Shown: positions 1 to 9,496, counted from the first letter of the stretch. The stretch: DNA of 64,000 nt from Caulobacteraceae bacterium (GCA_947475465.1 CANJLK010000009.1:23442-87441); one strand, 5' to 3'. Notes: a model not told the origin generated them from the sequence alone. Numbers and translations are program-made.

Positions 1-819
1 GAAGAAGGTTGTGTACCAGACCGCCCCTTGGGCGAACATCATCGAGACCAGCGCCAGCAGCACCACCTTGAGGTTCGACCATTGGCCGAAGGCCTCGGCG
101 TAGGGCGCCTTGGAGCCGGTCCCCTCGGCCTTCATGGCGGCGAAGGCGGGGCTCTCGGAAAGCTTCAGCCGCATGAAGATCGAGACCACCAGGAGACCCG
201 CCGACAGCAGGAACGGGATGCGCCATCCCCAGGCGTCGAAGGCCGTAGGTCCGAACGCCTTGCCCAGGATCAGCCGGGTCACGAGGATCACCAGCAAGGC
301 CGCGAAAAGGCCGAAGGCGGCCGAGGTCTGCACCCAGCTGGTGGACCGACCGCGGGCGCCAGGCGGCGCGTGCTCAGCCACATAGATGGCCGCCCCGCCA
401 TATTCGCCGCCCAGGGCGAACCCCTGCAGGATGCGCATCAGCACCAACAGCGCCGGGGCCAGCAGCCCGGCCTGGGCGTAGGTGGGGAGGAGGCCGATGG
501 CCACGGTGGCGCCGCCCATCAGCAGGACGGTGACCAGGAATGCGCCTTTGCGGCCCACCTTGTCGCCGATGCGGCCGAAGACCAGGGCGCCGATCGGGCG
601 GAAGGCGAACCCAGCCCCAAAGAGGGCCAGGGCCGCTGCGATGCCGGCGGTTTCCGGCAGGCCTGAGAAGAACGTCTTCTGGATCACCCCGGTCAGGCTG
701 CCGAAGACGAAGAAGTCATACCACTCGAAGGCGGTGCCCGCGGCGGAGGCGGCGACCACGGTTCGCAGGCTGGCCCCCTTCAAGGGCGCTGCGGTCGTCT
801 CGACGGCGACATCCGCCAT
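1..819 (-). CDS. MHS-family MFS transporter, N-terminal part
   Basis: Only the first 273 codons are present; the gene runs off the left edge. It starts at ATG 819 with MADVAVETT. The N-terminus carries the metabolite:H+ symporter signature AGTAFEWYDFFVFG in the first helix and FGRIGDKVGRKG in the loop after helix 2. The motif GFALGGEYGGAAIYVAEHAP is typical of ProP, citrate or alpha-ketoglutarate permeases. About six hydrophobic helices are visible. It should be an inner-membrane proton-coupled importer of an organic acid or betaine-like solute; the substrate cannot be read from this part. It is followed downstream, in the opposite sense of the map, by an intergenic palindrome cluster. Confidence 0.85.
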   Translation of the reverse strand, partial: MADVAVETTAAPLKGASLRTVVAASAAGTAFEWYDFFVFGSLTGVIQKTFFSGLPETAGIAAALALFGAGFAFRPIGALVFGRIGDKVGRKGAFLVTVLLMGGATVAIGLLPTYAQAGLLAPALLVLMRILQGFALGGEYGGAAIYVAEHAPPGARGRSTSWVQTSAAFGLFAALLVILVTRLILGKAFGPTAFDAWGWRIPFLLSAGLLVVSIFMRLKLSESPAFAAMKAEGTGSKAPYAEAFGQWSNLKVVLLALVSMMFAQGAVWYTTFF

Positions 820-873
820 GCTTTGGTCTCCCCCGGAAATTCGGGGAAGCTCTAACACCGCTTGGCAAGCGCC

Positions 874-919
874 GGGAAGGGTAGACCCTTCCCGGTTCAG
901 GTGGATCCACCTGAACCGG
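874..919. repeat. two adjacent palindromes, one perfect over 28 bp
   Basis: Positions 892-919 form a perfect 28-bp palindrome centred on GTGGATCCAC. It directly abuts a second hairpin with 9-bp arms at 874-882 and 885-893. Both lie between the start of the MFS gene and the 3' end of the hybrid kinase. A terminator for the kinase is possible, but there is no T-run, so an extragenic palindromic element or a protein-binding site is equally likely. Confidence 0.6.
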
Positions 920-947
920 AGGAGAAGGGTCTATCTGCAAACATGTG

Positions 948-995
948 GAGCGCGTCCGGCGGCGAAACCGGTATCCACTTTCCCCTGACGCGCTC
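948..995 (-). repeat. imperfect inverted repeat at the kinase 3' end
   Basis: Nine-base arms GAGCGCGTC (948-956) and GACGCGCTC (987-995) flank a core containing GAAACCGGTATCCACTTT. The right arm overlaps the last base of the kinase stop codon. Similar intergenic elements with an ACCGGTxTCCACTTT core are common in alphaproteobacterial genomes (general recollection, not searched). Confidence 0.5.
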
Positions 996-2926
996 TACGC
1001 GGCGTTGCTCCGCTGGTCGGCGACCGCGGTCCCGATCAGGCGTGACAGCTCGGCCAACAGGCGGGCGGGCGAGATCGGCTTGCCCACCACGCCATCCATG
1101 CCGGCCTCGAGATAGGCCTGGCGCTGGTGAGCCAGGACATTGGCGGTGAGCGCCAGGATCGGCGTGCGCCCCACCGGGCCCGGCAGGGCGCGGATGCGGC
1201 GGGTCGCCTCGACCCCGTCGATCCCGGGCATCTGCACGTCCATCAAGATGATGTCGAAGGCGCCGATCCTGGCCGCCTCGACGCCCTGGTGGCCGTCGGC
1301 GGCGCTTTCGACGGCGCAGCCGAAGCTCTCCAGAAGCTTGCCCGCGATCATGCGGTTGGTGGCGTTGTCCTCGACCACCAGGACCCGGGCGCCCGGGAAG
1401 AGGACCGCGCCGGCGCCCGTGACGGCGGCTGGCGCCTCGGCCGGCTCGGCGGCGACCTCAAGCCAGAAGGTTGACCCCGCCCCGGGACGCGAGGCGAACC
1501 CTACGGCGCCGCCCATCATCTCGGCCAGGCGCCGCGTGATCGCCAGGCCAAGACCCGAGCCGCCGAACTTCCGGGTCGTCGAGGAATCGCCCTGGTCGAA
1601 GCGCCGGAACAGGCCGCCCTGGGCGTGGAGCGGGATGCCGACGCCGGTGTCGACGACCTCGAAGCGAAGTCGGCCGGGCGCGGGCGCGGCGCAGCGCAGG
1701 GTGACCGAGCCGCGCTGGGTGAACTTCACCGCATTGCCGACCAGGTTGAACAGGGCCTGGCGCAGGCGGACAGGATCGGAGCTGACCCAGCCGAGCTCGG
1801 GATCGACCTCGACTGTCAGGGCCAGGCCCTTGGCGTCCGCCTGGGGCTTGAGGATATGGACCACGCCGCCGACCAGGGCCGCGGGATCGAGGGGCTCGCA
1901 GGCCAGGGCGAGTTGGCCCGCCTCGATCCGCGAGAAGTCGACCACGTCATTGACCAGTTCGGCCAGCATGTCGCCGCAGGACAGGGCCTCCTCCAGCATC
2001 CGCCGGCCCTCGGCGGAGAGGGCTTCCGACTTCAGCAGGTGCAGGATGCCCAGCACCCCATTCATGGGGGTGCGGATCTCGTGGCTCATATTGGCAAGGA
2101 AGGAGGACTTGGCCTCGGTTGCGGCCTCGGCCGCGCTCTGGGCCTTGCGCATCTGCCGCTCACCGCGTCGGGCGGCGTCCCGGGCGCTGGCCAGTTCGGT
2201 GATGTCCTCCGAAATGCCGTGTAGGGAATAGGTCCCCTCGGGCGTCGGTTCGCTGCGGAAGGTGGTGCGCAGGCGCCGCCAGCGTCGTCCGATCTTCAGG
2301 CGGTACTCCATCTCGCCGCCGACTCCGGTCTTCACGGCGCGGCTGAGGATGGCCCGGGCGCCGGTGCGGTCAGCGGGATGGATACGGACGGCGAACCGGT
2401 CGGGCGCCTCGATGTCCTCCGCCGCATAGCCGGTGAGGGCGAGGAGCTCGCGGGAGAAGTGGATGCGTCGCTCGACGGCGTCGTAGCGCCAGGCGCCTAT
2501 GCCCGCGGCGACGCTGAGCAGCTGGCGGGTGCGCCGCGCCTCCTCCAGTTCGGTCGCGCGGGCGCGGGCCTCGGCGATGTCGCGCAGGGTGACGATATGG
2601 ACGCCGTCGTCGGTGATCTGGCGCCGCGCTGCGTACCAGCGCCAGCCGCCGGCTTTCAGCCGGACGCGGACGTCGCCCTCGGTGATGACGCCCGTGCGGG
2701 CCTCGACGATCCGCGCCGAAACCGTGGGGATATCCTCGGGATGATAGAACGTCAGGACGGGCTGGCCGATCAGGTCGGCCTCGTCCCAGCCGGTCTCCCG
2801 CGCCCAGGCCGGATTGACCAGTTTGAAGCAGCCGTCCGGGCCGCTGACGAACATCAGATCGGGGCTGTTCTCGAACAGCCACCCCATCATCGCAGTCTTG
2901 TCGGCCACATTGCCAACGGACGTCAT
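995..2926 (-). CDS. PAS-PAS hybrid histidine kinase with receiver
   Basis: This 643-residue protein has no membrane segment and should be a cytoplasmic sensor. Two PAS domains (about residues 10-118 and 135-245; the second has the PAS_3 look ending GISEDITEL) are followed by a HisKA domain with the phospho-acceptor in MSHEIRTPMNG. The HATPase shows NLVGNAVKFT, DTGVGIP and GSGLGLAI. A C-terminal receiver carries VLVVEDN, the phospho-Asp in ILMDVQMPG and the Lys in VGKPIS. The start is ATG 2926; the same frame is open far upstream, but that part overlaps the receptor on the other strand and is noncoding. It is divergent from the siderophore receptor. Its signal and partner are unknown. Confidence 0.9.
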   Translation of the reverse strand: MTSVGNVADKTAMMGWLFENSPDLMFVSGPDGCFKLVNPAWARETGWDEADLIGQPVLTFYHPEDIPTVSARIVEARTGVITEGDVRVRLKAGGWRWYAARRQITDDGVHIVTLRDIAEARARATELEEARRTRQLLSVAAGIGAWRYDAVERRIHFSRELLALTGYAAEDIEAPDRFAVRIHPADRTGARAILSRAVKTGVGGEMEYRLKIGRRWRRLRTTFRSEPTPEGTYSLHGISEDITELASARDAARRGERQMRKAQSAAEAATEAKSSFLANMSHEIRTPMNGVLGILHLLKSEALSAEGRRMLEEALSCGDMLAELVNDVVDFSRIEAGQLALACEPLDPAALVGGVVHILKPQADAKGLALTVEVDPELGWVSSDPVRLRQALFNLVGNAVKFTQRGSVTLRCAAPAPGRLRFEVVDTGVGIPLHAQGGLFRRFDQGDSSTTRKFGGSGLGLAITRRLAEMMGGAVGFASRPGAGSTFWLEVAAEPAEAPAAVTGAGAVLFPGARVLVVEDNATNRMIAGKLLESFGCAVESAADGHQGVEAARIGAFDIILMDVQMPGIDGVEATRRIRALPGPVGRTPILALTANVLAHQRQAYLEAGMDGVVGKPISPARLLAELSRLIGTAVADQRSNAA

Positions 2927-3044
2927 GACGCACCCCGCTACGGGAATACCCTTAGCCTCGGATAGGTAAACGGCAGGTGTGGGCCGGGCTGGAAATGAGC
3001 GGCCCACCCCTGGACCCGGCGCCTCGAACGTCCACATGCGCTCT

Positions 3045-3063
3045 TGCAAATCATTCTCATTGC
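3045..3063 (+). promoter_or_regulatory. Fur-box-like operator
   Basis: TGCAAATCATTCTCATTGC agrees with the 7-1-7 Fur consensus (TGATAATnATTATCA) at 11 of 14 positions over 3045-3059. It lies about 55-75 bp upstream of the siderophore receptor start, in the only AT-richer part of this divergent region. Iron-dependent repression of the receptor and the downstream dioxygenase gene is the natural inference. Confidence 0.65.
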
Positions 3064-3118
3064 CAACCTGAAATGCTACAGTTAAGAACGCCTCGCAATA
3101 GCAGTTGGGGTTCGGGCT

Positions 3119-5608
3119 TTGGTTGGCGTGCGCGGCGTGACGGGCGTGGTGGGATACCGCAAGGCGCGCGGGGCCGGACTGGTCCGCGGGCTGGCGTTCC
3201 TGGCCGGCGCCGCCAGCCTGGGCGGCGCGGCGCAGGCCGCGGACCTGGGGGCCGAGGCGGCCGCGCCCATGGTGTCGCAAGTGGACGTGGTGGGCAGTCA
3301 CCGGCCCCTCAATCGCGATACCGGCCTCAGCGTCCTGCCGACCTCGGTTCAGGACACGCCCCAGGCGATCAGCGTGATCGACGCCGCGCAACTGAAGGCC
3401 CAGGGGGTCAACAGCCTGGAGGGCGCGCTGCGCAACGTGCCCGGCATCACCATCGCGATCGGCGAGGGCGGCACGCTCTCCGGCGACCAGTTCAAGATCC
3501 GCGGCTTCGACGCCAAGGACGATGTCTATATCGACGGGCTTCGGGACTTCGGGGCCTACACCCGCGACAGCTTCAACTACGAGGAGGTCCAGGTCCTGAA
3601 AGGCCCCTCCGGCGCCATGTTCGGCCGCGGGACCACCGGCGGGGCGATCAACACGCTCTCCAAGCGGCCCCGGCTGGAGGACTTCACCAGCTTCGACGCC
3701 TACGCCGGCGCCGGCGACTACAGGCGCGCGCTCGCCGATATCAACCACCGCCTGGGCAAAACCACCGCCGCGCGCCTGACACTGATGGGCACGGACACCG
3801 GCGTGGTCGACCGCGACCACATCTATAACCGCCGCTGGGGGGCGGCCCTGACGGTGGCGACGGGCGTCGGGACCGACACAACGGCCCAGGCCAGCTATCT
3901 GCACCAGCACAGCCGTGGCCGGCCCGACTACGGGATCATCATCGTCCAGAAGCCCGGCGATATCGTCGCCCTGCCGGCCAGCGAATATGGGGTGGGGGTC
4001 GAGCGTTCGACCTTCACCGGCTACCTGAACGACGTCGACCGTAACGACGCCGACATCCTGACGGTGCGGCTCAGCCACCGGGTCAATGACAAGGTCAGCC
4101 TGACATCCGACACCCGCTACGGCGTCTATTCCCGGTACTTCCAGTATTCGACACTGGACCAGTGCGCGGCGGCCTGCACCGCCGCCCTGTTCGACGGCAA
4201 TCCGGCGACCGAGGCCAACGGCGGCAACGGCGGCCAGGGTCCCTACGACATGGACGCCTGGGGCCTGCAGAACATCACGACGGCGCGGATCGACTACGAT
4301 CTCGGCCGGCTCAAGAACCAGCTGATCGTTGGCGTCGACCTGTCGCGCCAGGAGAACGACAAGACGATCTTCGCCTATGCGCTGCCGGTGGGCTTCGCCA
4401 CCCGCCCGGCCATCCCGCGGCCGCTGGTCGATCCCAATCCGAATTTCCCCGCCGGCTACGCCGTGTTCCGCGCCATCCCCGGCCAGAACATCAGCTGCGC
4501 CGGGGCGCTCAACTGCACCACGGTGGTGAACGGGATCACGGTCTCCACCAACACCTTGGGAACGGCCACGCAGAAGAGCTCCGGCAAGTCCACCGACGCC
4601 GGGGTCTTCCTGACCGACAGGCTGTGGTTCAGCGACACCCTGTCGATAATCGGCAGCTACCGCGTCGACCGCTACACCGCCGAGCTGGCCTCTCTGGCGT
4701 TCAACAATACGACCAGCACCATCAAGGTCGCCCCGACCCTGAAGAGCCCGAGGGTCAGCGTCGTGTTCGAGCCGGCGCGCGCCCAGACCTACTATGTCTC
4801 CTGGGGCCGCTCGCAGACCCCGCAGGGCACGTCCATCGTCGGCGCCGGCGCGGCGCTGGCGGTCACCACCAAGGACCTGGCGCCCGAGGACAGCGAAATC
4901 TGGGAGGCCGGCGCCAAGGTGGCCGTTCCAGGCACGCGCCTGTCGGCCACCGCCTCGCTGTTCGACATCAAGAAGGACAACGCCCTGCAGACCGACCCGG
5001 CCACCGGCTTCCTGCAGGCCCAGTCGGGCGAGCGCCAGGAGGTCAAGGGGATCGAGCTGGGCCTCACAGGCCGGCTGAACCCCGACTGGACGGTGACCGC
5101 CGGCTACACCCACCTCGACGCCAGGATCAAGGAGTCCTACGCCAACTGCACCGTGGCGGCGGCCAACGCCGCCGGCGTCCCCGCGGCGATCATCTGCCCG
5201 GTCAATGTCACAGCCGCCATCCCGGTGGCCAACCAGGTCGCGGTGGGCCGGCAGGTGACCTTCGTGCCCAGGGACTCGGCCAGCCTGTTCACCACCTACG
5301 ACTTCTCAGACTGGATCGAGGGCCTCTCGGTCGGGGGCGACGTGATCTATCAGTCCGTGACCCCGGTGGCCTATGCGGCGCGCAGCGTCAGCTTCGCCGA
5401 CCGGACCAGTCAGACGGCGCTTCGGATTTCGCAGACGCCGCAGAACGTCACCCTCGACGCCTTCGTGGCGTACAAGGCCGGGCGCTACCGCGTCTCGATC
5501 AACGGCTACAACCTGGCAGACCGGCTGAATTACACCCAGGTGTTCAGCAACCGCGCGGTTCCCGCGGCCGGCCGCACGATCATCCTTTCCATCGGCGCGA
5601 CCTTCTAG
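3119..5608 (+). CDS. TonB-dependent siderophore receptor (Fiu/CirA-like)
   Basis: This outer-membrane receptor has up to 829 residues and should import a ferric catecholate or similar siderophore. A signal peptide ends near GGAAQAAD. The plug domain is clear: [30 protein letters not shown] and [20 protein letters not shown]. The barrel ends with a C-terminal Phe in LSIGATF, as needed for BAM assembly. The start is uncertain: no ATG exists upstream of the signal peptide, and TTG 3119, GTG 3128, GTG 3137 or GTG 3146 are possible. A Fur-like box lies upstream, and a PiuC-type dioxygenase follows after 28 bp, an arrangement known for Fiu/PiuA receptors. Confidence 0.9.
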   Translation: MVGVRGVTGVVGYRKARGAGLVRGLAFLAGAASLGGAAQAADLGAEAAAPMVSQVDVVGSHRPLNRDTGLSVLPTSVQDTPQAISVIDAAQLKAQGVNSLEGALRNVPGITIAIGEGGTLSGDQFKIRGFDAKDDVYIDGLRDFGAYTRDSFNYEEVQVLKGPSGAMFGRGTTGGAINTLSKRPRLEDFTSFDAYAGAGDYRRALADINHRLGKTTAARLTLMGTDTGVVDRDHIYNRRWGAALTVATGVGTDTTAQASYLHQHSRGRPDYGIIIVQKPGDIVALPASEYGVGVERSTFTGYLNDVDRNDADILTVRLSHRVNDKVSLTSDTRYGVYSRYFQYSTLDQCAAACTAALFDGNPATEANGGNGGQGPYDMDAWGLQNITTARIDYDLGRLKNQLIVGVDLSRQENDKTIFAYALPVGFATRPAIPRPLVDPNPNFPAGYAVFRAIPGQNISCAGALNCTTVVNGITVSTNTLGTATQKSSGKSTDAGVFLTDRLWFSDTLSIIGSYRVDRYTAELASLAFNNTTSTIKVAPTLKSPRVSVVFEPARAQTYYVSWGRSQTPQGTSIVGAGAALAVTTKDLAPEDSEIWEAGAKVAVPGTRLSATASLFDIKKDNALQTDPATGFLQAQSGERQEVKGIELGLTGRLNPDWTVTAGYTHLDARIKESYANCTVAAANAAGVPAAIICPVNVTAAIPVANQVAVGRQVTFVPRDSASLFTTYDFSDWIEGLSVGGDVIYQSVTPVAYAARSVSFADRTSQTALRISQTPQNVTLDAFVAYKAGRYRVSINGYNLADRLNYTQVFSNRAVPAAGRTIILSIGATF

Positions 5609-5636
5609 GCCGGCCGTTCCAAGCCAAGGCGCCCCG

Positions 5637-6314
5637 ATGCTGCTGCATGTCGAGAATGTCCTGACCCCGGACCAGGTGGCCCAGTGCCACGAGGTCCTCG
5701 CGGCCCAGTCCTGGGTCGACGGCAAGGTGACCGCCGGCGAGCAGTCGGCCCGGGCCAAGCGCAACCTGCAGGTCCCTCAGGACGCGCCCGCCGCGCGCGA
5801 GCTGGGCGAGATGATCCTGGGCGCGCTCGGCCGCCATCCGATCTTCGTGTCGGCGGGACTGCCGCTCAGGGTCTATCCGCCGCTGTTCAATCGCTATGAT
5901 GCAGGCATGGGGTTCGACACCCATGTGGACAACGCCATCCGGTTCGCCGGGCCGGTGCGGTTCCGGACCGACCTGTCGGCCACGCTCTTCCTCAGCGATC
6001 CCGACGCCTACGACGGCGGCGAACTGATCGTCGAGGACACCTTCGGCGAGCACGCCGTGAAGCTGCCGGCCGGCGACTTGATCCTCTATCCGGCGTCCAG
6101 CCTGCATCGGGTGGCGCCGGTCACCCGCGGCGCCCGCTGGGCCGCGTTTTTCTGGGCGCAGTCGATGGTGCGGTCGGACGAACAGCGGGCGCTGCTGTTC
6201 GGGCTGGACAACGCCATCCAGGCGCTCAGCCTCAAGGTCGGCCAGGGCGATCCGGAGGTGGTGAGCCTGGCCGGGACCTACAACAACCTGCTGCGGATGT
6301 GGGCCGACGTCTGA
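5637..6314 (+). CDS. Fe(II)/2-oxoglutarate PKHD-type hydroxylase, PiuC/YbiX family
   Basis: The 225-residue length and sequence match the PiuC/YbiX family. The iron ligands are visible as the HxD pair in [11 protein letters not shown] and the distal His in [12 protein letters not shown]; the Arg of [10 protein letters not shown] is the expected 2-oxoglutarate contact. Start ATG 5637 lies 28 bp after the receptor stop, so the two are probably one transcript under the Fur-like box. The family is linked to siderophore uptake receptors, but its physiological substrate is not established; hydroxylation of a siderophore or peptide is inference. Confidence 0.9.
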   Translation: MLLHVENVLTPDQVAQCHEVLAAQSWVDGKVTAGEQSARAKRNLQVPQDAPAARELGEMILGALGRHPIFVSAGLPLRVYPPLFNRYDAGMGFDTHVDNAIRFAGPVRFRTDLSATLFLSDPDAYDGGELIVEDTFGEHAVKLPAGDLILYPASSLHRVAPVTRGARWAAFFWAQSMVRSDEQRALLFGLDNAIQALSLKVGQGDPEVVSLAGTYNNLLRMWADV

Positions 6315-6333
6315 CCCCTGGCGGGCGCGTTCA

Positions 6334-6346
6334 GATCGTAACGATC
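6334..6346. repeat. short perfect inverted repeat
   Basis: GATCGT-A-ACGATC is a perfect 6+1+6 inverted repeat about 130 bp upstream of the small membrane protein gene. It could be an operator, but nothing else supports this. Confidence 0.25.
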
Positions 6347-6476
6347 CGGTCACCAAACTGCGTCCAGCCTCGTGGATGATTCGTATCCCGACTGTGCGGC
6401 GCCATCCTTGCAGGGGCCGCGCAACCAACTGGTCCGCGTAGAGTTCCCTAGTCAGGCCCTCTTCAGGGAAAGCCCG

Positions 6477-6716
6477 ATGTCCACCCTCGCCATCGCCTCG
6501 CGCAATTCGCCGCTTCGCCCCTTCGCCATCATGGCGTCGGTAGCCTTTGTGATCGGCTTCCTGGGCTACCTGACGCTGGCCGGCGTGACCCTCGACCAGT
6601 TACAGGCGCAGATGTCGCTGATCGCCGCGCCACAGGCCCCGGCGATGGAAAACGCCGCCTCCGCGCCGGTACTCGCTGCGCCGGCCGATCCCTGGGACCA
6701 GCCCCGTAAGATCTAA
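6477..6716 (+). CDS. small single-pass membrane protein, unknown
   Basis: This 79-residue protein starts at ATG 6477 behind an AGGGAAAG ribosome site. One transmembrane helix (about residues 14-34, PFAIMASVAFVIGFLGYLTL) is followed by an Ala/Pro-rich tail ending WDQPRKI. An in-frame TTG at 6372 lacks a ribosome site. I do not recognise a family. The stop overlaps the cysQ stop from the other strand by 4 bp. The membrane helix and its place after the iron genes are the only clues; no function is claimed. Confidence 0.65.
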   Translation: MSTLAIASRNSPLRPFAIMASVAFVIGFLGYLTLAGVTLDQLQAQMSLIAAPQAPAMENAASAPVLAAPADPWDQPRKI

Positions 6717-7489
6717 GCCCCCCGGGCCACGAACCAGCCGTTCTTGAAGCCCTTGTCAGCCTTGCCATAGGCGAAGGCCTCGCCCTCCGGCGTGGTCACC
6801 CGCCCGCCGGCGCCTTCCAGCACCGCCTGGCCGGCGGCGATGTCCCATTCCATGGTCGTGCCATGACGCGGATAGATGTCGGCGCCGCCCTCCGCGATCC
6901 GACACAGCTTGATGGAGGAATCCATCGCCTGGGTGCGGTCGAAGCCATATTGCGCGGCCAGGGCGGCGGCGGTCTCGGCGCTCATGGTGTGGCTGATCAG
7001 GGCCACGGCGTCGCCCTTGGGCCAGGCGCGCGCGCGGACAGGTTCCGGCGGGCCGCCGTCGCGGCGCTTCACGGTCCCCGCGGCCGTGGTGAACCAGGTT
7101 TCGCCCGTGGGCGGGGCGGTCACCGCGCCGGCGACCGGCCGGCCGTTCTCGATCAGGCCGATGTTGACGGTGAAGTTGGGGTCGCCCTTCACGAAGGCCT
7201 TGGTGCCGTCCAGCGGATCGACCAGGAAGAACCGGGGGCCGATCTCGTCGGGCGTGCCGAATTCGCTGGCGTCTTCCTCCGAGACCACGGGAATGTCCGG
7301 GAAGCGCTCGGCCAGCGCCTTCAGGATCAGGGCCTCGCCCTTCTGGTCCGCTTCGGTGACCGGGCTGGCGTCGGCCTTGTGGGTCACCGCCAGCCCTGAG
7401 CGCCAGAGCGGCAGGATCAGCCGTGCCGCCGCCTCGCAGATGTCGGCCAGCTGGGCCCCGATGTCGTTGTTATCGTGCGCTTGCGTCAT
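6713..7489 (-). CDS. cysQ: 3'(2'),5'-bisphosphate nucleotidase CysQ
   Basis: At 258 residues this is normal for CysQ, which hydrolyses 3'-phosphoadenosine 5'-phosphate to AMP and phosphate during sulfate assimilation. The Li+-sensitive phosphatase motifs are present: VVSEEDA, VDPLDGTKAFVKG (metal ligands in DPLDGT) and the C-terminal TMEWDIAAGQAVLEGAGG. Start ATG 7489 overlaps the stop of the upstream DUF3553 gene (ATGA), so the pair is translationally coupled. An inositol monophosphatase-type activity is the main alternative within the superfamily, but KGDPNFTVNIGL favours CysQ. Confidence 0.93.
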   Translation of the reverse strand: MTQAHDNNDIGAQLADICEAAARLILPLWRSGLAVTHKADASPVTEADQKGEALILKALAERFPDIPVVSEEDASEFGTPDEIGPRFFLVDPLDGTKAFVKGDPNFTVNIGLIENGRPVAGAVTAPPTGETWFTTAAGTVKRRDGGPPEPVRARAWPKGDAVALISHTMSAETAAALAAQYGFDRTQAMDSSIKLCRIAEGGADIYPRHGTTMEWDIAAGQAVLEGAGGRVTTPEGEAFAYGKADKGFKNGWFVARGA

Positions 7490-7683
7490 AGAACCCTCGG
7501 GTCGTCGCCCACATAGATCAGCCGCACCACGGCGCAGTCGATCACCTGCTTGCCGGCGTGCTCGAAATTCACCGTCACCCGGGCGCCCGCCACCGACTGC
7601 ACCTGGCCCAGGCCCCAATCCGCCGCGCCCGGATGGCGGACCATAGCGCCGGGTTCCAGGAAGGGGTCGGCGCGGTGCGGCAT
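7486..7683 (-). CDS. DUF3553 family protein
   Basis: This 65-residue protein reads as a small beta-barrel of the DUF3553 type: PGAMVRHPGAADWGLGQVQS followed by VTVNFEHAGKQVID. The fold resembles CarD- or UvrD-tail-like domains that bind RNA polymerase or other protein partners, but no role is known for the stand-alone form. It overlaps cysQ by 4 bp and is divergent from chpT across a 65-bp spacer. Confidence 0.75.
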   Translation of the reverse strand: MPHRADPFLEPGAMVRHPGAADWGLGQVQSVAGARVTVNFEHAGKQVIDCAVVRLIYVGDDPRVL

Positions 7684-7748
7684 TGGCCGCTGTCATATGA
7701 GGCCACGGCGGTTTTCCAAAGGCTCAAATCAGCCCAAGGTCCGCCCCC

Positions 7749-8411
7749 ATGACCGACGCCCCTGACGACACCGACCAGTCCCTGAAGCCCGCCGAGCTGG
7801 CGGCGTTCCTGGCGGCGCGCCTTTGCCATGACTTCATCAGCCCTGCCAGCGCCATCGTCTCGGGTCTGGACCTGCTCGAAGACCCCACGGCCCAGGATAT
7901 GCGCGAGGAGGCCATGGGCCTGATCTCCTCCTCGGCCCGCAAGCTGGCAGACCTCTTGTCCTTCTGCCGGGTGGCGTTCGGCGCCTCGGCCAGCGCCCAG
8001 ACCTTCGATCCGCGCGAACTCGCGACCCTGGCGCAAGGTGTGTTCCGGCACATGCGCGCCGAACTTGTCTGGGACGCCGACATGCCGGCGGTGAGCAAGC
8101 CCGTGGCCCGCACGCTCCTGAATTTGGCCCAGATGGCCGGGGCGGCGCTGCCGACCGGGGGCACAGCGACGGTCCGCCTCGCCGAAGCAGGCGGCCTTGT
8201 CGATATTACTGTCGAGGCGGTGGGTCCCAGAGCGCGTCTGCGGCCCGAGGTGCTGGCCGGATTGCAAGGACAGGGCCCAGGCGAGGGCATGCACGGCCAT
8301 TGGGTCCAGGCGCGCTACGTGAGCCTGCTGGTGGCCGACGCCGGCGGCACGGTGAGCGCAGAGGCCGGCGAGGAACGGGTTGTCCTGACGGCGCAACTCA
8401 AGCTTGATTGA
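7749..8411 (+). CDS. chpT: histidine phosphotransferase ChpT
   Basis: This 220-residue protein closely resembles Caulobacter ChpT, the phosphotransferase that relays phosphate from CckA to CtrA and CpdR and so drives the cell cycle. The phospho-His lies in LAARLCHDFISPASAIVSGL, and LLEDPTAQDM and SSARKLADLL are also recognisable. The C-terminal half is a degenerate HATPase-like fold (GPRARLRPEVLAGL) that lacks ATP-binding motifs, as in the family. The gene is divergent from DUF3553-cysQ and is followed by a cheY-cheR pair. I saw no paired TTAA CtrA site in the short 5' spacer. Confidence 0.95.
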   Translation: MTDAPDDTDQSLKPAELAAFLAARLCHDFISPASAIVSGLDLLEDPTAQDMREEAMGLISSSARKLADLLSFCRVAFGASASAQTFDPRELATLAQGVFRHMRAELVWDADMPAVSKPVARTLLNLAQMAGAALPTGGTATVRLAEAGGLVDITVEAVGPRARLRPEVLAGLQGQGPGEGMHGHWVQARYVSLLVADAGGTVSAEAGEERVVLTAQLKLD

Positions 8412-8479
8412 GGTCAATGACCTCTAGGCGTTCCCAGACTAACCTTTGATAGTCGCCTTCCGCGACGAAAGGTCCTGAA

Positions 8480-8908
8480 ATGCGCGCGCCCTCCATGCTC
8501 ACAGTAGGGTGCCTGATCGGCGCCATGCTCGCCGGTCCGACCCAGGCCCAGCCTGGCCCGCGCGGCGACGCCGGCCGCCAGCCTCCGCCCCGCCAGGAAG
8601 AGGCCCAGCACTATTACAACGGCCGCTGGGTCGGACAGGACGAATGGAGCCGCCATAGCGCCGAGCGCGACAGCTGGGCGCGCCAGCACCAGCAGCGCAG
8701 AGGCCGTAACGACGACAGCACGGCGCTGATCGCGGGTATCCTCGGTTTCGCCCTGGGCGCGGCGATCGTCGGTTCGTCCCAGCAGGCCGAACACGCCCGC
8801 ACGGCGGACACCAGCTGGGACAGCTACTGCGCCCGGAAGTACCGCAGCTATGACCGCCGCAGCCGGACCTATCTTGGGGTCGACGGCCTGCGCCATTATT
8901 GCCAGTAG
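8480..8908 (+). CDS. secreted BA14K-family protein
   Basis: A 142-residue exported protein. The signal peptide ends near GPTQAQ, a glutamine- and arginine-rich stretch follows, then one hydrophobic helix (TALIAGILGFALGAAIVGS). The C-terminus matches the BA14K signature: SYCARKYRSYDRRSRTYLG and HYCQ at the very end. BA14K proteins are envelope or immunoreactive proteins of alphaproteobacteria with proposed lectin-like activity; the function is not firmly known. An AAAGG ribosome site lies 7 nt before ATG 8480. Confidence 0.8.
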   Translation: MRAPSMLTVGCLIGAMLAGPTQAQPGPRGDAGRQPPPRQEEAQHYYNGRWVGQDEWSRHSAERDSWARQHQQRRGRNDDSTALIAGILGFALGAAIVGSSQQAEHARTADTSWDSYCARKYRSYDRRSRTYLGVDGLRHYCQ

Positions 8909-8916
8909 GCGCGGGC

Positions 8917-9447
8917 GTGCGGGGGCGGGCGCAAGGGGTGCGATGGCTGGCCCTGGCGCTCTGCGCCCTGCTCGCCGGTTGCGCCACGCGATCGGGTCCG
9001 GCGCCACAGGCGGCGTCGCCTAGGCCTGAGGCGCACGGCCGCTCTAGCCAGATGGTGTCCGGCGATACGACGGGCCTTGGAATATCAGGGGCGGAAACGC
9101 CGCCGGCCCTCAAGGCGATCGCCGCGGCGCCCTACGCCCTGTCCTCGCCGCGTGACTGCGCCACCCTGGCCCGCGAGATCGACGAAATCGACGCCCTGCT
9201 CGGGCCCGACGTGGACGCGCTCGCCGCAGACCCAAAGGGCGGCCTGGACCGCGCGGCGAATCAGGCCATCGGCTCGGCGGTTCGCGGCGCTATCCCCTAT
9301 CGCTGGGTCCTGCGCTGGATGACCCAGGCCGGGAAGATGGACCGCGAACTGCGCCAGGCGGTTCTCGCCGGCACGGCGCGGCGGGGCTATCTGAAGGGTG
9401 TTCGGCAAGGGATCGGCTGTCCGCCGCCGGCCTCCACGGGTCCTTAA
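8917..9447 (+). CDS. predicted lipoprotein, unknown
   Basis: This protein of about 176 residues begins with a lipoprotein signal; the lipobox LLAGC puts the acylated Cys near residue 22. The mature part contains a pair of Cys (SPRDCATLAREIDEID and QGIGCPPP) and a GxxxG-like segment around AIGSAVRGAIPYRWVLRWM. No ATG fits: GTG 8917 is chosen, and GTG 8938 is a good alternative. The family is not recognised. It lies between the BA14K gene and cheY, possibly on one transcript. Confidence 0.65.
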   Translation: MRGRAQGVRWLALALCALLAGCATRSGPAPQAASPRPEAHGRSSQMVSGDTTGLGISGAETPPALKAIAAAPYALSSPRDCATLAREIDEIDALLGPDVDALAADPKGGLDRAANQAIGSAVRGAIPYRWVLRWMTQAGKMDRELRQAVLAGTARRGYLKGVRQGIGCPPPASTGP

Positions 9448-9496
9448 CCATCTGCGCGCGACAGTCGCCCCCTGCAATCAAAGGAGCGCCCGGGGC

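Noticed and set aside
2927..5113. Long minus-strand open frame continuing the hybrid kinase upstream across the siderophore receptor
   Set aside because: It is the antisense shadow of the receptor, with low-complexity translation and no domain; the kinase has a good ATG at 2926.
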